Source of the DNA: Leptobrachium leishanense
Lineage: Eukaryota; Chordata; Amphibia; Anura; Megophryidae
Assembly: GCA_009667805.1 (NCBI GenBank)
Contig: CM019063.1
Coordinates: 85,897,877 to 85,961,876, forward strand
Reading direction: 5' to 3'
DNA length: 64,000 bases
Notes under the pieces: generated by a model
What the model was told of the DNA's origin: nothing
The model's input: the letters and a program-made list of their open reading frames with translations, nothing else
The model's database searches: none
Shown: piece after piece, positions 43,936-55,429 of the stretch
Layout: every line of letters starts with the position of its first letter
How positions within the stretch are numbered: the stretch's first letter is position 1
Program-made: the position numbers and the translations under genes

Positions 43936-46900
43936 GGTGGGAAGATAGAAGTGTGAACGTGTCTGCCATCATAGACTCCGGAGCTAGTAACAACTTCTTC
44001 GATCTCACCCTCGCTACCTCCCTAGCGATCCCTACACGACTGAAGAAGACTCCCACACCATTACAAATGGTCGACGGAAGCACACTACGTACCGGCCCCA
44101 TCACCCATGAAACCACTCCTTTGTCGCTGCTCATCGGTACTAAACACCAGGAGCGCCTCCAATGGGACATTGTACCGTCTCCTTTGTTCCCTCTGGTTCT
44201 AGGGCTTCCTTGGCTTCGCACCCATAATCCTGCCATCGACTGGTCCTCCAACACCGTCTCTTTCCCTTCTCACCATTGCCAACACTTCTGTACGAACGGG
44301 TATACCACCGAAAAGATTGGGTTTTCTACCTACCAGCTTCTGAACTACCCGTCAAAATATTCCGACTTCCAAGATGTGTTTGAGAAGAAAGGGGCCGACA
44401 CACTACCTCCACACAGAGAATACGATTGCCCCATCGACCTTCTTCCAGGAGCACCCATACCCCATGGGCGCATTTATAACCTATCCGTTCCTGAATCCCA
44501 ATCCTTGAAGGAGTATATTGAGGACGGGCTCCAAAAAGGATTCATACGTCACTCCACTTCACCTGCCGGGGCCGGTATCTTCTTTGTTGGGAAACGAGAT
44601 GGTGGGCCCGACCATGCGTCGACTACAGAGCATTGACCGCAATCACGGTACGTAACCGTTATCCGCTACCACTGATTCCCGAGTTACTGGATAGAGTGAA
44701 GGATGCTTGTATCTTCACAAAGATTGATCTCCGCGGAGCCTATAATTTGGTGCGAATGAGACGAGGGGACGAGTGGAAGACCGCCTTCCGTTCTCGATAT
44801 GGTCACTTTGAGTATCGCGTCATGCCGTTCGGCTTGTGTAATGCCCCAGCTGCCTTTCAACACTTTCTCAATGACATCTTTCGTGACATCCTGGATACCT
44901 TCCTGGTGATTTATTTGGATGATCTACTGATATTCTCCCGCTCTCTCCAAGAGCACGAACAGCACGTCCGACTCGTCCTGTCTCGCCTCCGTCAGCACAA
45001 ATTATATGGTAAAATTGAAAAAAGCACCTTCGAAGTTCCATCCATCGAATTTTTGGGATACATTCTGTCACCAGGGCATGTCGAGATGGATGAAGCCAAG
45101 GTCAAGGCCATCCTCGATTGGCCAACACCTAAAGACAAAAAGGCGGTCCAACAATTCATGGGTTTGCCAACTTCTATCGACGTTTTATCCGATCCTTTTC
45201 ACACCTCAGCGCACCTATTACATCGCTAACCAAAAAGGACGTGCGATTTCAATGGTCTGCAGAGGCTCAACAGGCCTTCGAGAGACTTAAGAAGAGCTTC
45301 ACCCAAGCACCCGTCCTAAAACAGCCTGAGGCTCACCTCCCATACTATTTAGAGACAGACGCCTCCGACATTGCCCTGGGCGCAATCCTATCTCAGAGAT
45401 CCGGGGACAAGAAACTCCTGCATCCGGTAGCCTTTTACTCCAGACGCCTCAATTCTGCCGAACGAAACTATAACATAGGTGAGAAAGAACTGCTTGCGAT
45501 AAAGAACGCTCTCGAGGAGTGGAGACACCTTCTTGAAGGAGCGACACACCCTGTAACCGTTTTTACTGACCATCGCAACCTTGAATATCTCCGTACCGCC
45601 AAACGACTCCAACCCCGACAAGCCAGGTGGGCGCTCTTCTTCTCTCGTTTCTCACTACTCATCACGTATCGACCTGGAAAGAGAAACGGAAAAGCGGATG
45701 CCCTCTCTCGCCAGTATGATTCTGGTACGCCCTCTACCACGACACCAAACGACACGATCCTGCCTAGTGGCTTCTTCTGTGCTACAAAAGACACCCTAAT
45801 GGAGCAGATACGAAGGTACAGTCGACATCCACCTACAAACATCCAAGGACTCGTCCCCATCAAAGGATACCTGTATCACGAAAAACAGATATATGCGCCT
45901 CCGGAGACCCGTCTACAAGTACTACAAACTGCACACGATATTCCAGCTGCCGGCCACGGGGGTATCAAGAAGACCATAAACACCGTACAACGATATTTCT
46001 GGTGGCCATCAGTCAAGAAGGATGTTGCCGCCTTTGTTCTTTCCTGTCCTATCTGTGCACGTAACAAACAGCCAAGAGCTCGCCCTGCCGGTCTTCTACA
46101 ACCCTTGGCGCTTCCACAACATCCATGGAAAGACCTCTCGATGGATTTCATCGTTGACTTACCCCCTCACGCCAACACACAACGATCTTTGTAGTGTGGT
46201 GGACCGTTGCACCAAAATGGCCCACTTCATTCCAGCGATAGGCCTTCCTACCGCTGCCCAGACAGCTACACTCTTCATCAGAGAAATATTCCGACTGCAT
46301 GGCATCCCTCATTCCATCGTTTCAGACAGAGGATCCCAGTTCACTTCTCGCTTCTGGTCTCAAATGTGCCGTAGTCTAAAAATTTCTAGATATCTCTCCT
46401 CTGCATTTCATCCTCAGAGCAACGGACAAACCGAACGGACGAACCAGACGTTGGAACAGTACCTCCGCTGTTATACCACACATCTCCAAGACGACTGGCT
46501 GGACATCTTGCCACTCGCTGAGTTCGCCTACAACAACCAGGTACATTCGTCAACACGTCTTTCTCCTTTCTATGCCAACTACGGATACCACCCCGATATT
46601 CTACCCGACATACCTCTGAACACTCCGGTTCCTGAAGTGGCAAACCGTCTAAGACCCTTACGCCTCCAACTACGAACATTACGCCATCAACTACAACAGG
46701 CTCAAGACACCCAAAAAAGGTATGCAGACCGTAACCGAAGACCCGCTCCGCGATACGCACCCGGAGACAAGGTGTTGCTGTCCACTGCTCAACTCCGACT
46801 AGACTGCCCGTCTAAGAAACTGGGGCCTCGCTTCATCGGCCCGTTCCAGGTCCTCAAAATGGTCAATCCGGTGGCAGCCCATTTAACCCTTCCTTCCTCC

Positions 46901-47190
46901 TACAGGATTCACCCTGTTTTCCATGTCTCCCTCCTAAAGCGTTGGCGTGACAATCCTTTTCCTGGACAACACGCCGACCCGATCACTCCCGTGTCGGTGT
47001 CCGGAGAAGAAGAATACGAGGTCTCAAGGATCCTGGATTCCCGACTACGTTATGGCAAGTTGGAGTACCTGGTCCACTGGAAAGGTTACGGTCCGGAAGA
47101 TCGCTCCTGGGAACCTGGCACCAATATTCATGCTCCGGCTAAGGTTCGTGCCTTTCATCTTCGTTACCCCTCCAAACCATCAGTGAGGCG
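43936..47190 (+). pseudogene. Gypsy-2 pol: protease, RT, RNase H, integrase, chromodomain, broken
   Basis: Protease IIDSGASNNFF (near 43,969); RT from about 44,390 with KIDLRGAYN (near 44,720) and YLDD (near 44,913); RNase H ETDASDIALGAILSQ (near 45,352); integrase HHCC with GHGGIKKT and CPICARNK, catalytic MDFIVDLP (near 46,141), VSDRGSQF (near 46,321) and NGQTERTNQT; chromodomain EEEYEVSRILDSR...WKGYGPEDRSWEP (about 47,005-47,150). Breaks: near 43,940, one lost base near 44,608 (DGG|LRP), one lost T near 45,163 (GF|ANF) and a frame change near 46,190. Most are single-base events. Confidence 0.9.
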
Positions 47191-47221
47191 CACCCGGGGG
47201 TCGCGCCTTGGTGGGGGGTCC

Positions 47222-48340
47222 TGTCATGCCCCGCTCCGCGGTCTTCCCCCGACCCACACCGCCATGCTGGGAGAGGTTCCCTACTCACCCGAGGTCCCTC
47301 GTGGCGCGTTGCTCCGAGTTCCGGGTCCGCAGGATGGAGAGGAAGAGCCAGGAGACGCCCCACGCCGCCGGCTGGATCCAAGCCCTGTAAAGGAATGCGC
47401 GCACGCGCGAGAACAGACCCTCCTATGTAGTTTAAAATCAGGTACTCTGGCGCCCTCGGCTGGCCGATTAAGGGTACTGCGGGACATCTGCTCTGGAGAT
47501 CCTCGAATGCCTCCCATTGACCTATCAAAGATCCAGGTACCTCAACTCCACCTACGAGAACCAGGTGAGAGATATTCTCATGATCCCATGAACCCTATTT
47601 AAATCCGCCTTCCTTCCCAGCACATTATCCAGGTTCTACTGTGCCTTCCGCCTCAGTTTTCCTAGAGTTCCTCGTATTCCTTGATCACGTATCTTCTGAC
47701 CCTTCGACCCGGATTGTGCCAACGACTACGCCACCTTCTTCAACCCTTCGACCCGGATTGTGCCAACGACTACGCCATCTTCTTCTGACCCTTTGACCCG
47801 GATTGTGCCAACGACTACGCCATCTTCTTCAACCCTTCGACCCGGATTGTGCCAACGACTACGCCACCTTCTTCAACCCTTCGACCCGGATTGTGCCACC
47901 GACTACGCTGCCTTCTTTAACCCTTCGACCCGGATTGTACCACCGACTACGCTACCTTCTTCAACCTTCGACCCAGATTGTGCCACCGACTACACTACCT
48001 TCTTTAACCCTTCGACCCGGATTGTGCCATCGACTACGCCACCTTCTTCAACCCTTCGACCCGGATTGTGCCACCTACTACGCCGCCTTCTACACTCTTC
48101 GACCCGGATTGTACCATCGACCACGCCATCATCCTCGTTATTATCCGTTGTTCTTCCTGGGACTTTGTTTTACGAATTCCACTCCAACCTTATTGACTGT
48201 ATTATTTTCTGGACTTCAACTACTATTTATGGTTCACTAAAAGATTACTTTACTCTCCATCGCCTCCTGATTTCCTTATCCATAGCTTGCCATTGGGTTC
48301 CATACACACACTTCACAGGGGATCCAAACCCTGCATTACA
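47222..48340 (+). repeat. Gypsy-2 3' LTR
   Basis: 1,119 bp, preceded by a G-rich tract (ggtggggggtcc, 47,209-47,220) that serves as polypurine tract. Followed by GCTGG and the resumed host LTR. Confidence 0.92.
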
Positions 48341-48934
48341 GCTGGACATCTTGTGGCCAATACGGAGGCGCAAGACAGCAGATCCGGTGACACAGAGAAC
48401 CCCAGTCAAAATCGAGCGGAGAGACGTCCTGGGTCGAGCGGAGTGCCAAGTATCTGGCAGATGGGTGAGAGGCCTTCCAGGCCACGGTGAAATACTAAAG
48501 CACACTACAGTTTGTTCCAAAACCTACAGGGCCCCAACGTGACTAGTCGAAGATACCTCATAAATGATTCACTGGCCAGTTGAATGTTGTGCCCGGGTAC
48601 CAATACACGCATACACATACATTCCTTGGGACATAACCTGTATGAGACTCACACTCCAACCACTAAGGGATTAAAAATACTTTTTTTCTCTTTTCCGCTG
48701 CGCGTTTCTCGCATTACGAAGGGCTGTATTTTTCCTTTTCGGCTGCGTGTTTCTCGTTTTCCGAAGTACTGTAAAAATATATACAAATACCGTGTTACTC
48801 ATTATATGCCCGTTTATTCAGTAAACTATATAATTTATAAAATCCACGACGGTGCTGGAGTATATTTATTCCCTAGTGCGGGGAGACTGACCTGAGGTTC
48901 AAATTCAGCGGCTCCTCCGGGAGTGAGCGCTACA
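48341..48934 (+). repeat. PNMA-like element 5' LTR, right part
   Basis: Continues the LTR cut at 41,821 and ends GAGTGAGCGCTACA. Collinear with 52,158-52,754. Sum of the two parts, counting GCTGG once, is 1,012 bp against 1,011 bp for the 3' LTR. Confidence 0.92.
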
Positions 48935-48936
48935 CG

Positions 48937-48947
48937 TGGGGGCTCGT
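48937..48947 (+). promoter_or_regulatory. PNMA-like element primer-binding site, tRNA-Pro type
   Basis: TGGGGGCTCGT 2 nt after the LTR matches the first 11 bases of the proline-tRNA primer site known from many retroviral elements; the following bases diverge. In contrast to the two chromoviruses, this element appears tRNA-primed. Confidence 0.7.
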
Positions 48948-48992
48948 TTCCAGGATTCAGTCTCTGGAAAAACCGCATTTAAAGGGTTAAAT

Positions 48993-50429
48993 ATGGATCC
49001 AGAAGAAGCAGCAGAGTGGTGTAAAGCACAAAATGGCCAGTTAGGGTTGAGTGTAGTAATGGACATTCCTGCAGGCACCTGGGCAGAAGAACAGATCCGC
49101 CAGGCAGTGGCAGCGTTGGCACCTGACCAGCAGGGATTCATAGTGGACGTTAAAGTGAACCCAGAGACTTTTCACACATATGTTCTTTTTGAGTGGAGAA
49201 AGGGTGTTCCAGTGTGTTTTCAGGGCGCGAGTGTGAAGCTGACCGACGATGTGGAAGTTCGACTGGTCCAGCCAAGTACGCCACGTGGTGATCACGCAAA
49301 TGTTCCCGTGACTAGACCAACAACGTCAGGAGACGAGATCCCCGATGCTACCCCAACTACAGGGTTCCCTCCTGCTACATTCTTTACCACTATGGGGAAG
49401 CTGGTGGAAACGTTGGCCCAAAACTCAGCCGCGTCTGCCAATTACGGGTATCGCAAGTTGGGGTTCTGTTCGGGTAAGGTCCCTGTGCCAGCTGGAGAAG
49501 AGGACTTTGACACTTGGATAGACCAGGCAGTGCAAGCTGTGGAAAAATGGGAAGTTGCGGACACCGTGAAGAGACAAAGGTTGATCGAGAGCTTAAGAGG
49601 TCCTGCTTCAGATGTCGTCCGAAATCTGAAAAGAGACAAGCCAGGCTGCACTGCTGCTGAGTATCTAGAAGCTTTACAGGAAATTTTTGGGGGAGTGGAG
49701 GATTGTGCCGAGCTTATCCACAGGTTCTCTCACACCTATCAAAAGGAAGGAGAAGAATTGTCCACCTATGTCTGGCGGCTGGATAAAATCCTCCATCAGG
49801 TTATTCTAAAAAGAGGCATGGAGCCGAGTCATGCAAGCAAAGCTTTGATGGATCAAATTTTCAAAGGTGCACTCCCACTGGATCCCATAATGTTGAAATT
49901 TCAGACTAGATACCAGAGCAAGAGACTGACCTATTCCAAACTGGTCAAAGCTATCCGAGAAGAAGAGGCTTTAATTAAGGCTATAAAGATTTCTAATGCT
50001 TCACATGCAGTTTTCACCGGAGAAGTAGAAACTCTTGGTGTAGCGGACATACAGACTGAAGTGATGGCTTTGAAAACTCTGATGTCGAAAATGATAGAGT
50101 TGATGACGTTGCTGTCTTCTAGGATTGCCGTACCTGAGGAGGGAGAGGCAGTGCGGAGTATTCCTGCTGGAGAACCCTCTGGGTCGTTGATCTGCTACAA
50201 CTGTGGTGGGGTTGGCCACTATCGACGTGACTGCCCCAGCCCACCCAAACCGCAAAGAGGACAGACGTTTCTAGCAGATATAGAGATGACAAGAGCGGCT
50301 GTGGTTCCTAACAAGGGGTTTTCAAATGAGGCGCAAGAAGAAAATGTGCCCACACGCTCGAGGAAAAGATGTTTTGGCTGCAGGGAAAAGGGTCATTTCA
50401 GGGCTCAGTGCCCAAAAATGAGGCCCTAA
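48993..50429 (+). CDS. Gag, PNMA-like, intact (478 aa)
   Basis: Structural polyprotein that would form capsids and bind RNA. I start it at ATG 48,993 (MDPEEAAEWC); the same frame is open upstream only from a GTG inside the primer site. The N-terminal ~100 residues resemble the PNMA N-terminal region (AEWCKAQN..., IRQAVAAL, YVLFEW). The central capsid region includes FDTWIDQAVQAVEKW, LRGPASDVVRNLK, YLEALQEIFGG and FSHTYQKEGEELSTYVWRL, typical of this gag group. Two CCHC knuckles: CYNCGGVGHYRRDC (near 50,191) and CFGCREKGHFRAQC (near 50,370). The whole frame is open, unusual in this window. The PNMA relation is inferred by eye. Confidence 0.85.
   Translation: MDPEEAAEWCKAQNGQLGLSVVMDIPAGTWAEEQIRQAVAALAPDQQGFIVDVKVNPETFHTYVLFEWRKGVPVCFQGASVKLTDDVEVRLVQPSTPRGDHANVPVTRPTTSGDEIPDATPTTGFPPATFFTTMGKLVETLAQNSAASANYGYRKLGFCSGKVPVPAGEEDFDTWIDQAVQAVEKWEVADTVKRQRLIESLRGPASDVVRNLKRDKPGCTAAEYLEALQEIFGGVEDCAELIHRFSHTYQKEGEELSTYVWRLDKILHQVILKRGMEPSHASKALMDQIFKGALPLDPIMLKFQTRYQSKRLTYSKLVKAIREEEALIKAIKISNASHAVFTGEVETLGVADIQTEVMALKTLMSKMIELMTLLSSRIAVPEEGEAVRSIPAGEPSGSLICYNCGGVGHYRRDCPSPPKPQRGQTFLADIEMTRAAVVPNKGFSNEAQEENVPTRSRKRCFGCREKGHFRAQCPKMRP
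50411..50417 (+). promoter_or_regulatory. -1 ribosomal frameshift slippery site C CCA AAA
   Basis: The heptamer is in the correct register (X XXY YYZ) relative to gag codons TGC CCA AAA, 9 nt before the gag stop (50,427-50,429). Slipping back one base continues into the protease frame, which is open across this point to 51,055. A short inverted repeat CTCCT/AGGAG lies at 50,447-50,467, farther than usual for a stimulatory structure. Confidence 0.72.
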
Positions 50430-51055
50430 AGAGATCGGTCGAAGAACTCCTGAAGGCCTTGAAGGAGCAGTCGCCTGTCTTGCAAGGGGAAAATCTTAGA
50501 GGACCCCGGTTGAATGAGCAAACTGGGACCCCACCTTGTACTACAGCGGAGAAGTTCCCTGACAAGTTGATCGGTCCTTCGTCCATCATCCCGGTCCAAG
50601 TGGAAGGGGTCTACACAAAGGCTCTTCTAGATTCAGGTGCTCAAGTAACTCTGATTTACCGAGATTTCTATCAGAAACATTTGAAGCATATACCCTTGAA
50701 GAAGTTGAAGGATCTTGAAATCTGGGGTATGGGGACTGAGAGGTTTCCCTATGATGGATATCTACAAGTGAAGCTGGAATTCAGTTCAGCGACCGTTGGA
50801 CAACCGGCAGTATGTGACACGTTGGCCATTGTGTGTCCTTGTCCCTCGGGAACTAATCGAAGTTCTATGATAGTGGGGACGAACACTGACTTAGTGAGAT
50901 GTTTTCTAACCCCGCTGAGGAAGGAAGAGAGTCCTGCTCCCAAGAAGGCACACTCGATGTCAAGGCCGGTTTGTCAAGGGATGGTCAAAGAACAGAGAGC
51001 CCCTGCAGAAGTGAGGCGGCTGAGGAAAGCGGAAGGAACAGAGAAGGTTATGTAG
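50412..51055 (+). CDS. Protease (pro) frame reached by -1 shift
   Basis: Open from upstream of the slippery site to TAG 51,053-51,055. Contains the retroviral-type aspartic protease signature ALLDSGAQVTLI (near 50,625) with flanking hydrophobic strands, and a later GTNTDLVR region where the second half of the fold (usually hydrophobic-hydrophobic-G-R/N) would end. Overlaps gag in -1 register. After 51,055 related sequence continues in another frame, so the original pro-pol frame is broken here. Confidence 0.78.
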
Positions 51056-51743
51056 TCCAGAGAAGTCCCGAAATAATCTCTGGAAGAGTTTTGAAATGGA
51101 CAAGTGAGAGAGTTTCCGTCAGCGTATGTAATGTGACTGACTCTTCAGTAAATTTGAAGGCACGGATGTCAATCGGGCAAGTGGCTTCTGTTAAGCACCT
51201 CTCCACTACCGATCTAGGGGGGGAAGTGAATAAAGTGATTCAAGCTGAACAGTTCTACCCTAAAGATGCTCCTATCTCGTTCAAGTGGAAGAAGCGGGTT
51301 CAGCCTCCAATACTCAAGTCGAAAAATTAATTCTCCAGGTATGAGTTTGACGTGGGATGCGCTAAGAGCACTAAACACTGCATTCGTCTCCAGGATGATA
51401 AGCGTTCTCGAGAAAGGTCAAGGCGAGCTTCATCGAGAGATCTAATTGAACTGAAAAGAACCCAAGGAGTGGTTGGAACAGAGGGAATGAGAGTCATGGC
51501 TGCGGGTGTTCCTGAACTATATTGTAACCCTGCACAAAGAAAGCTGTTACGACTATGCGAAGGTTGCCTAAAGTGTCTGCCACGCTAGCTGAGGTAGTTA
51601 GGGACACAAGTCAGTTTGAGGATGTATATCTGACCCGTTATATGTCTGCTACTGAACCTGAATGTATCGCTTAATGTAAATATTGCAATGTTATGTATCT
51701 GTTACACTCCCTTGGAGGGACCCAAGAGTTTAGGGGGGGAGAG
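51056..51743 (+). pseudogene. Pol remnants and 3' internal region without RT or integrase
   Basis: A frame to 51,330 (GRVLKWTSERVSVSV...) continues a post-protease linker. A segment at 51,352-51,588 has no recognised domain, and a final stretch ends near 51,674 (MRRLPKVSATLAEVV). None of the RT, RNase H or integrase motifs that are clear in Gypsy-1 and Gypsy-2 occurs. The purine tract AGGGGGGGAGAG (51,732-51,743) borders the LTR. The arrangement fits an internal deletion of most of pol. Confidence 0.7.
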
Positions 51744-52754
51744 TGTAGCACTGCTTTAAAGACTGTGACTGTGTTCTGCTGCATTTAAATAGTATGGCCA
51801 CTAGAGGGAGACAGAGACCTATGGATTATGCTGGACAAACAGGGAAAGAACTGAACAACATTTTCCATGATGCTTTGCGTGAGGACAGGAAGTGGGTGTG
51901 TAGGGAAGGAAAGGCATCAGCAGCCTCGTGGAAAGCATGCTCAGAGTGAGCTGGGAGCTGAAAGGAGAAGGACGCAGGCAGAGCTGTTAAGGATCGTTAC
52001 CAGGCCAGAGCGCAGGGGCTACCTTGCTGGTGCTGGGGATCGGGACAGTGACTCTGCGGAGATCTGTCTATACCAAGCTGGGAGGTCTGAGGACACGAAG
52101 CTGGTTCCGGCTGGACCCCGTGTAAGGAGACTGCTTGATCCATTGGGAGTGCAGGAGGTGAGCTGGACATCTTGTGGCCAATACGGAGGAGCAAGACAGC
52201 AGATCCGGTGACACAGAGAACCCCAGTCAAAATCGAGCGGAGAGACGTCCTGGGTCGAGCGGAGCGCCAAGTATCTGGCAGATGGGTGAGAGGCCTTCCA
52301 GGCCATGGTGAAATACTAAAGCACACTACAGTTTGTTCCAAAACCTACAGGGCCCCAACGTGACTAGTCGAAGATACCTCATAAATGATTCACTGGCCAG
52401 TTGAATGTTGTGCCCGGGTACCAATACACGCATACACATACATTCCTTGGGACATAACCTGTACGAGACTCCCACTCCAACCACTAAGGGGTTAAAAATA
52501 CTTTTTTTCTCTTTCCGCTGCGCGTTTCTCGCATTACGAAGGGCTGTATTTTTCCTTTTCCGCTGCGTGTTTCTCGTATTACAAAGTACTGTAAAAATAT
52601 ATACAAATACCGTGTTACTCATTATATGCCCGTTTATTCAGTAAACTATATAATTTATAAAATCCACGACGGTGCTGGAGTATATTTATTCCCTAGTGCA
52701 GGGAGACTGACCTGAGGTTCAAATTCAGCGGCTCCTCCGGGAGTGAGCGCTACA
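51744..52754 (+). repeat. PNMA-like element 3' LTR
   Basis: 1,011 bp, TGTAGCACTG...GCGCTACA. Uninterrupted and very close to the combined 5' LTR; visible differences are scattered substitutions (for example ggatgtg/gggtgtg near 51,895 and aggcg/aggag near 52,155). Provides the empty site for Gypsy-2. Confidence 0.92.
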
Positions 52755-53313
52755 ATAACTTATAGTGATAAAATAACGGCAGGTTCTTCAGCGTGATGAG
52801 ACGATTTCTCATTCTTGTACAGAATAATTTATCTCCTGTGCGTCCTGTAAATATATTAGGTGATGAAAGGCAGTACTTGTGGTTACTGTATGCCTGCTCA
52901 CTATCTGGCATTTCTCACCATGACAGCTACCAATGCTTTTAGCTTGGATGCACCAATTAAGTCAATGGAAATCAATTGAGGTTCAATGGAAAACACCTAC
53001 ATGTAGCCAACATCCTGGGAAACATCCATGGGTAATTGACAGCCAATTAGGCAAAGGGATCTATTTCACTTTCACATATGCTACTTAAACTCCAGCAAAA
53101 CCACAGGATCAGGGTGTGGAAGGCAGGCACGGCTGAGCAGTGGAAAAAAGACAGGGATGAAATTTATAGAGAGCGAAATACACAACAGGAAGATAACATA
53201 GGACTGAATGGAAGCTTAAAAAGAAGTCATGTCTGTCCATAACAGGAAGTGACTTAACAAATCTTGGTTCTCCCTTATATGACCATAAAGGTGCCAGTAA
53301 GTGCCTAAACACA
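52755..53313. other. Unassigned 0.56 kb
   Basis: No repeat or gene recognised. Confidence 0.5.
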
Positions 53314-54018
53314 GTGGGCCCTACTACAATCTTTGCGTTAAAACGCTTGCGCAACGCATGAATTTGTGCACCCAGCATTAAACGTTAACGCGCGTAAATC
53401 AACTCTGGAATTACAATCCACGGCATTTTTTCATCCGTCGAGCAATAACGCGCGTTAAACGGATGCGCACAAATGCGCGCGCAGTGACGTTGCGTGCATA
53501 AATCAGTGTGCGGACTGTTTTTTTCACGCGATTCAGCCAATCAGAATTAAGAACCACAATTATCTTGCATTAAGTTTTTGCGCCTGTCAAAGTCAATATG
53601 CACATATATGCTGCATCAATAAAAAAATGCACACACAACTTATCAAATTTATTGGTTTGGTATGAGTAGAATGTGTAACTATACTTTGCTGTATTTTTTT
53701 TTGGGCTGGTGCATTTGGTTTCGGCCAGGTTGATAGAATTTGCCATTAACACCAGCTTTTAGGAGTTGCTAAAATTATGCGCGCAAAGGCTGTGTGTTAT
53801 AAACTGCGCATAGATTGTGCGCTGGTATGCGGATGGTATTACAAACGCATTTGCGCTCACAATGTTAAGTATAGGACGTGCAGGTTCACCCGCGGTAGAT
53901 GTATATGCGTATTTGTTGCGCTGACATTGTAATATGACGATCAGCGCAAAGGGTTTTACCCCTTGCATTAATGTGTTTTTATGTGCAAGCGTTTGCACGA
54001 AGATTGTAATATGGCCCA
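53314..54018. mobile_element. MITE with TGGGCCNTATTACAATCTTYG ends
   Basis: 705 bp; left end TGGGCCCTACTACAATCTTT, right end on the minus strand TGGGCCATATTACAATCTTC. Subterminal GCGCAAGCG words mirror each other. Related to 37,533-38,080. No coding; one of several families here with 'attacaat' and 'gcgcaaa' words. Confidence 0.77.
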
Positions 54019-55429
54019 GAAGGTTTAGGGGCACAGCTGTATTATGAAATATAGTTTAGTTGTCAGTTTTCTCAATACAGCCCTGTCCTATATAGAGGTG
54101 GACATAGATATCATAATGTTCCGATATGTTTGTTATGGAATTTCCCAAATAATTTCAAATATTACATATGCTACCCTATTCCAACACATGTATTCTTCCC
54201 CAGGAGTCATTCTGAGTCAGCATGCCAACCCCTTCTGACAACGGTACAGTTCCTCTGTAATACCCAAGAGAAACAACCAACTGCCCAAGATATTTGGTGA
54301 TGACTATTTGGCATTTATAGTCAATGATGCCCATGGAGCAACAATGCAAAAGACACGAAAGACATATGACAAAATGCAACCGTATCTGCATCATATATCT
54401 CTTCTTCATTTGCACGTATTTCTCCCAATCTGCACTAAACGCATCAAGACAATTTGCATCTGTTGCCTATTCTTCAAATATACTCCAGTCCTTGAATATT
54501 CAGTACTCTTGAAAGTCATGTGTGATTTGTTAAACACCTTGACCCAAAGTTCTTGCCATAGAATAGTCAATGATGAATAACAGCTGCCATGTTTCGATTT
54601 CTATTTTCTGTTACTGTCAAAGGTAACCAAATGAAATGCATCAGCTGTAGAAAACAAAAAAAACAAGTCACAGCAGTGCCAGAAAACATTTGAGAACACT
54701 TTGTGACAGCTAGATCTAGAGACACCGCGTCTTGAACTAATTCACTTCTAAGATTTATTATGCAGAGCTGTAGGGTTACAGTAGTTTTGGGCAAGACATA
54801 GATGGATAGGAGCATGAGGCAGACCTGCCCTGTTCCCATAGGAGCTAGCATTTTTAACAGAACATTGATTTTGGGGAAATATGGATTTGGAGGAAACACA
54901 ACATTAGTCAGTATTTAGGTTTAATATTTGCTGAAGGAATGCCTGTGATGAGGTAAGTTTTTCGAGGGCTGTGAATTTAGAATGAACATATAGGGTGGGG
55001 TTCACTAAACTGCAAATTTCATGGAATTAGACTCTTCCGATATCTCACAGCCCTCTAAATGTGAAATATCATAAAATTTGGCTCCCAGCTGAAACTGCCC
55101 CTGCATGAAAACCTTTGCGCATAGGGAATACGAGTGTAAAGTAAAAAGAAAACTCCCAATAAGCCCCAAAGCACTTTGCAACATCTGTAATATTTAAAAC
55201 TTTTTTAAAATACTGCAGGTTACCATCTCTAAGGACACCATGCCACCTTCAGGTTTCTGAGGCTGGTCAAGGGAAAAAACCTTTCTGTGGCCAAAAAAAA
55301 CCTTGGGCACTATCATTTGGCCCTCGTTAAAACCAGGATTCAAAGGTGAGATTAGCATCCCAGTTTCATCATTAGATTGCGGGGCAGACACTGAGTCCAG
55401 AAGTGTGCTCCATTGTGGCCACTAGGATG
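54019..55429. other. Unassigned 1.4 kb
   Basis: No domain, RNA or repeat that I recognise. Short frames at 54,308-54,580 and 54,567-54,899 (minus) have no recognisable features. Confidence 0.5.

Larger units (their letters stand above)
41822..48340 (+). mobile_element. Gypsy-2: full-length Ty3/gypsy chromovirus (sushi/Tf1-like)
   Basis: 6,519 bp element with 1,119-bp LTRs (41,822-42,940 and 47,222-48,340) and a perfect GCTGG duplication. Same organisation as Gypsy-1, but a different family: LTRs unrelated, proteins alignable. The chromodomain is at the end of pol. The LTRs differ at a handful of positions, several of them indels, so insertion is recent; pol is nevertheless broken by single-base changes. 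Confidence 0.93.
41399..52754 (+). mobile_element. LTR element with PNMA-like gag and protease, no RT/integrase; split by Gypsy-2
   Basis: LTRs at 41,399-41,821 plus 48,341-48,934 (5', interrupted) and 51,744-52,754 (3', 1,011 bp). Internal region 48,935-51,743: tRNA-Pro-like primer site, intact gag, -1 frameshift signal, aspartic protease, short pol remnants, polypurine tract. The ~2.8 kb interior lacks RT, RNase H and integrase, so it must rely on other elements. The gag N-terminus and two CCHC knuckles resemble the Gypsy lineage that gave rise to PNMA genes (inference). Confidence 0.82.

Noticed and set aside
50447..50467. Stimulatory hairpin for the -1 frameshift
   Set aside because: The CTCCT/AGGAG stem is weak and about 29 nt from the slippery site, beyond the usual 5-9 nt; I keep only the heptamer.
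51056..51743. Envelope gene in the PNMA-like element
   Set aside because: No signal peptide, cleavage site or membrane segment is visible; the region is a short pol remnant.
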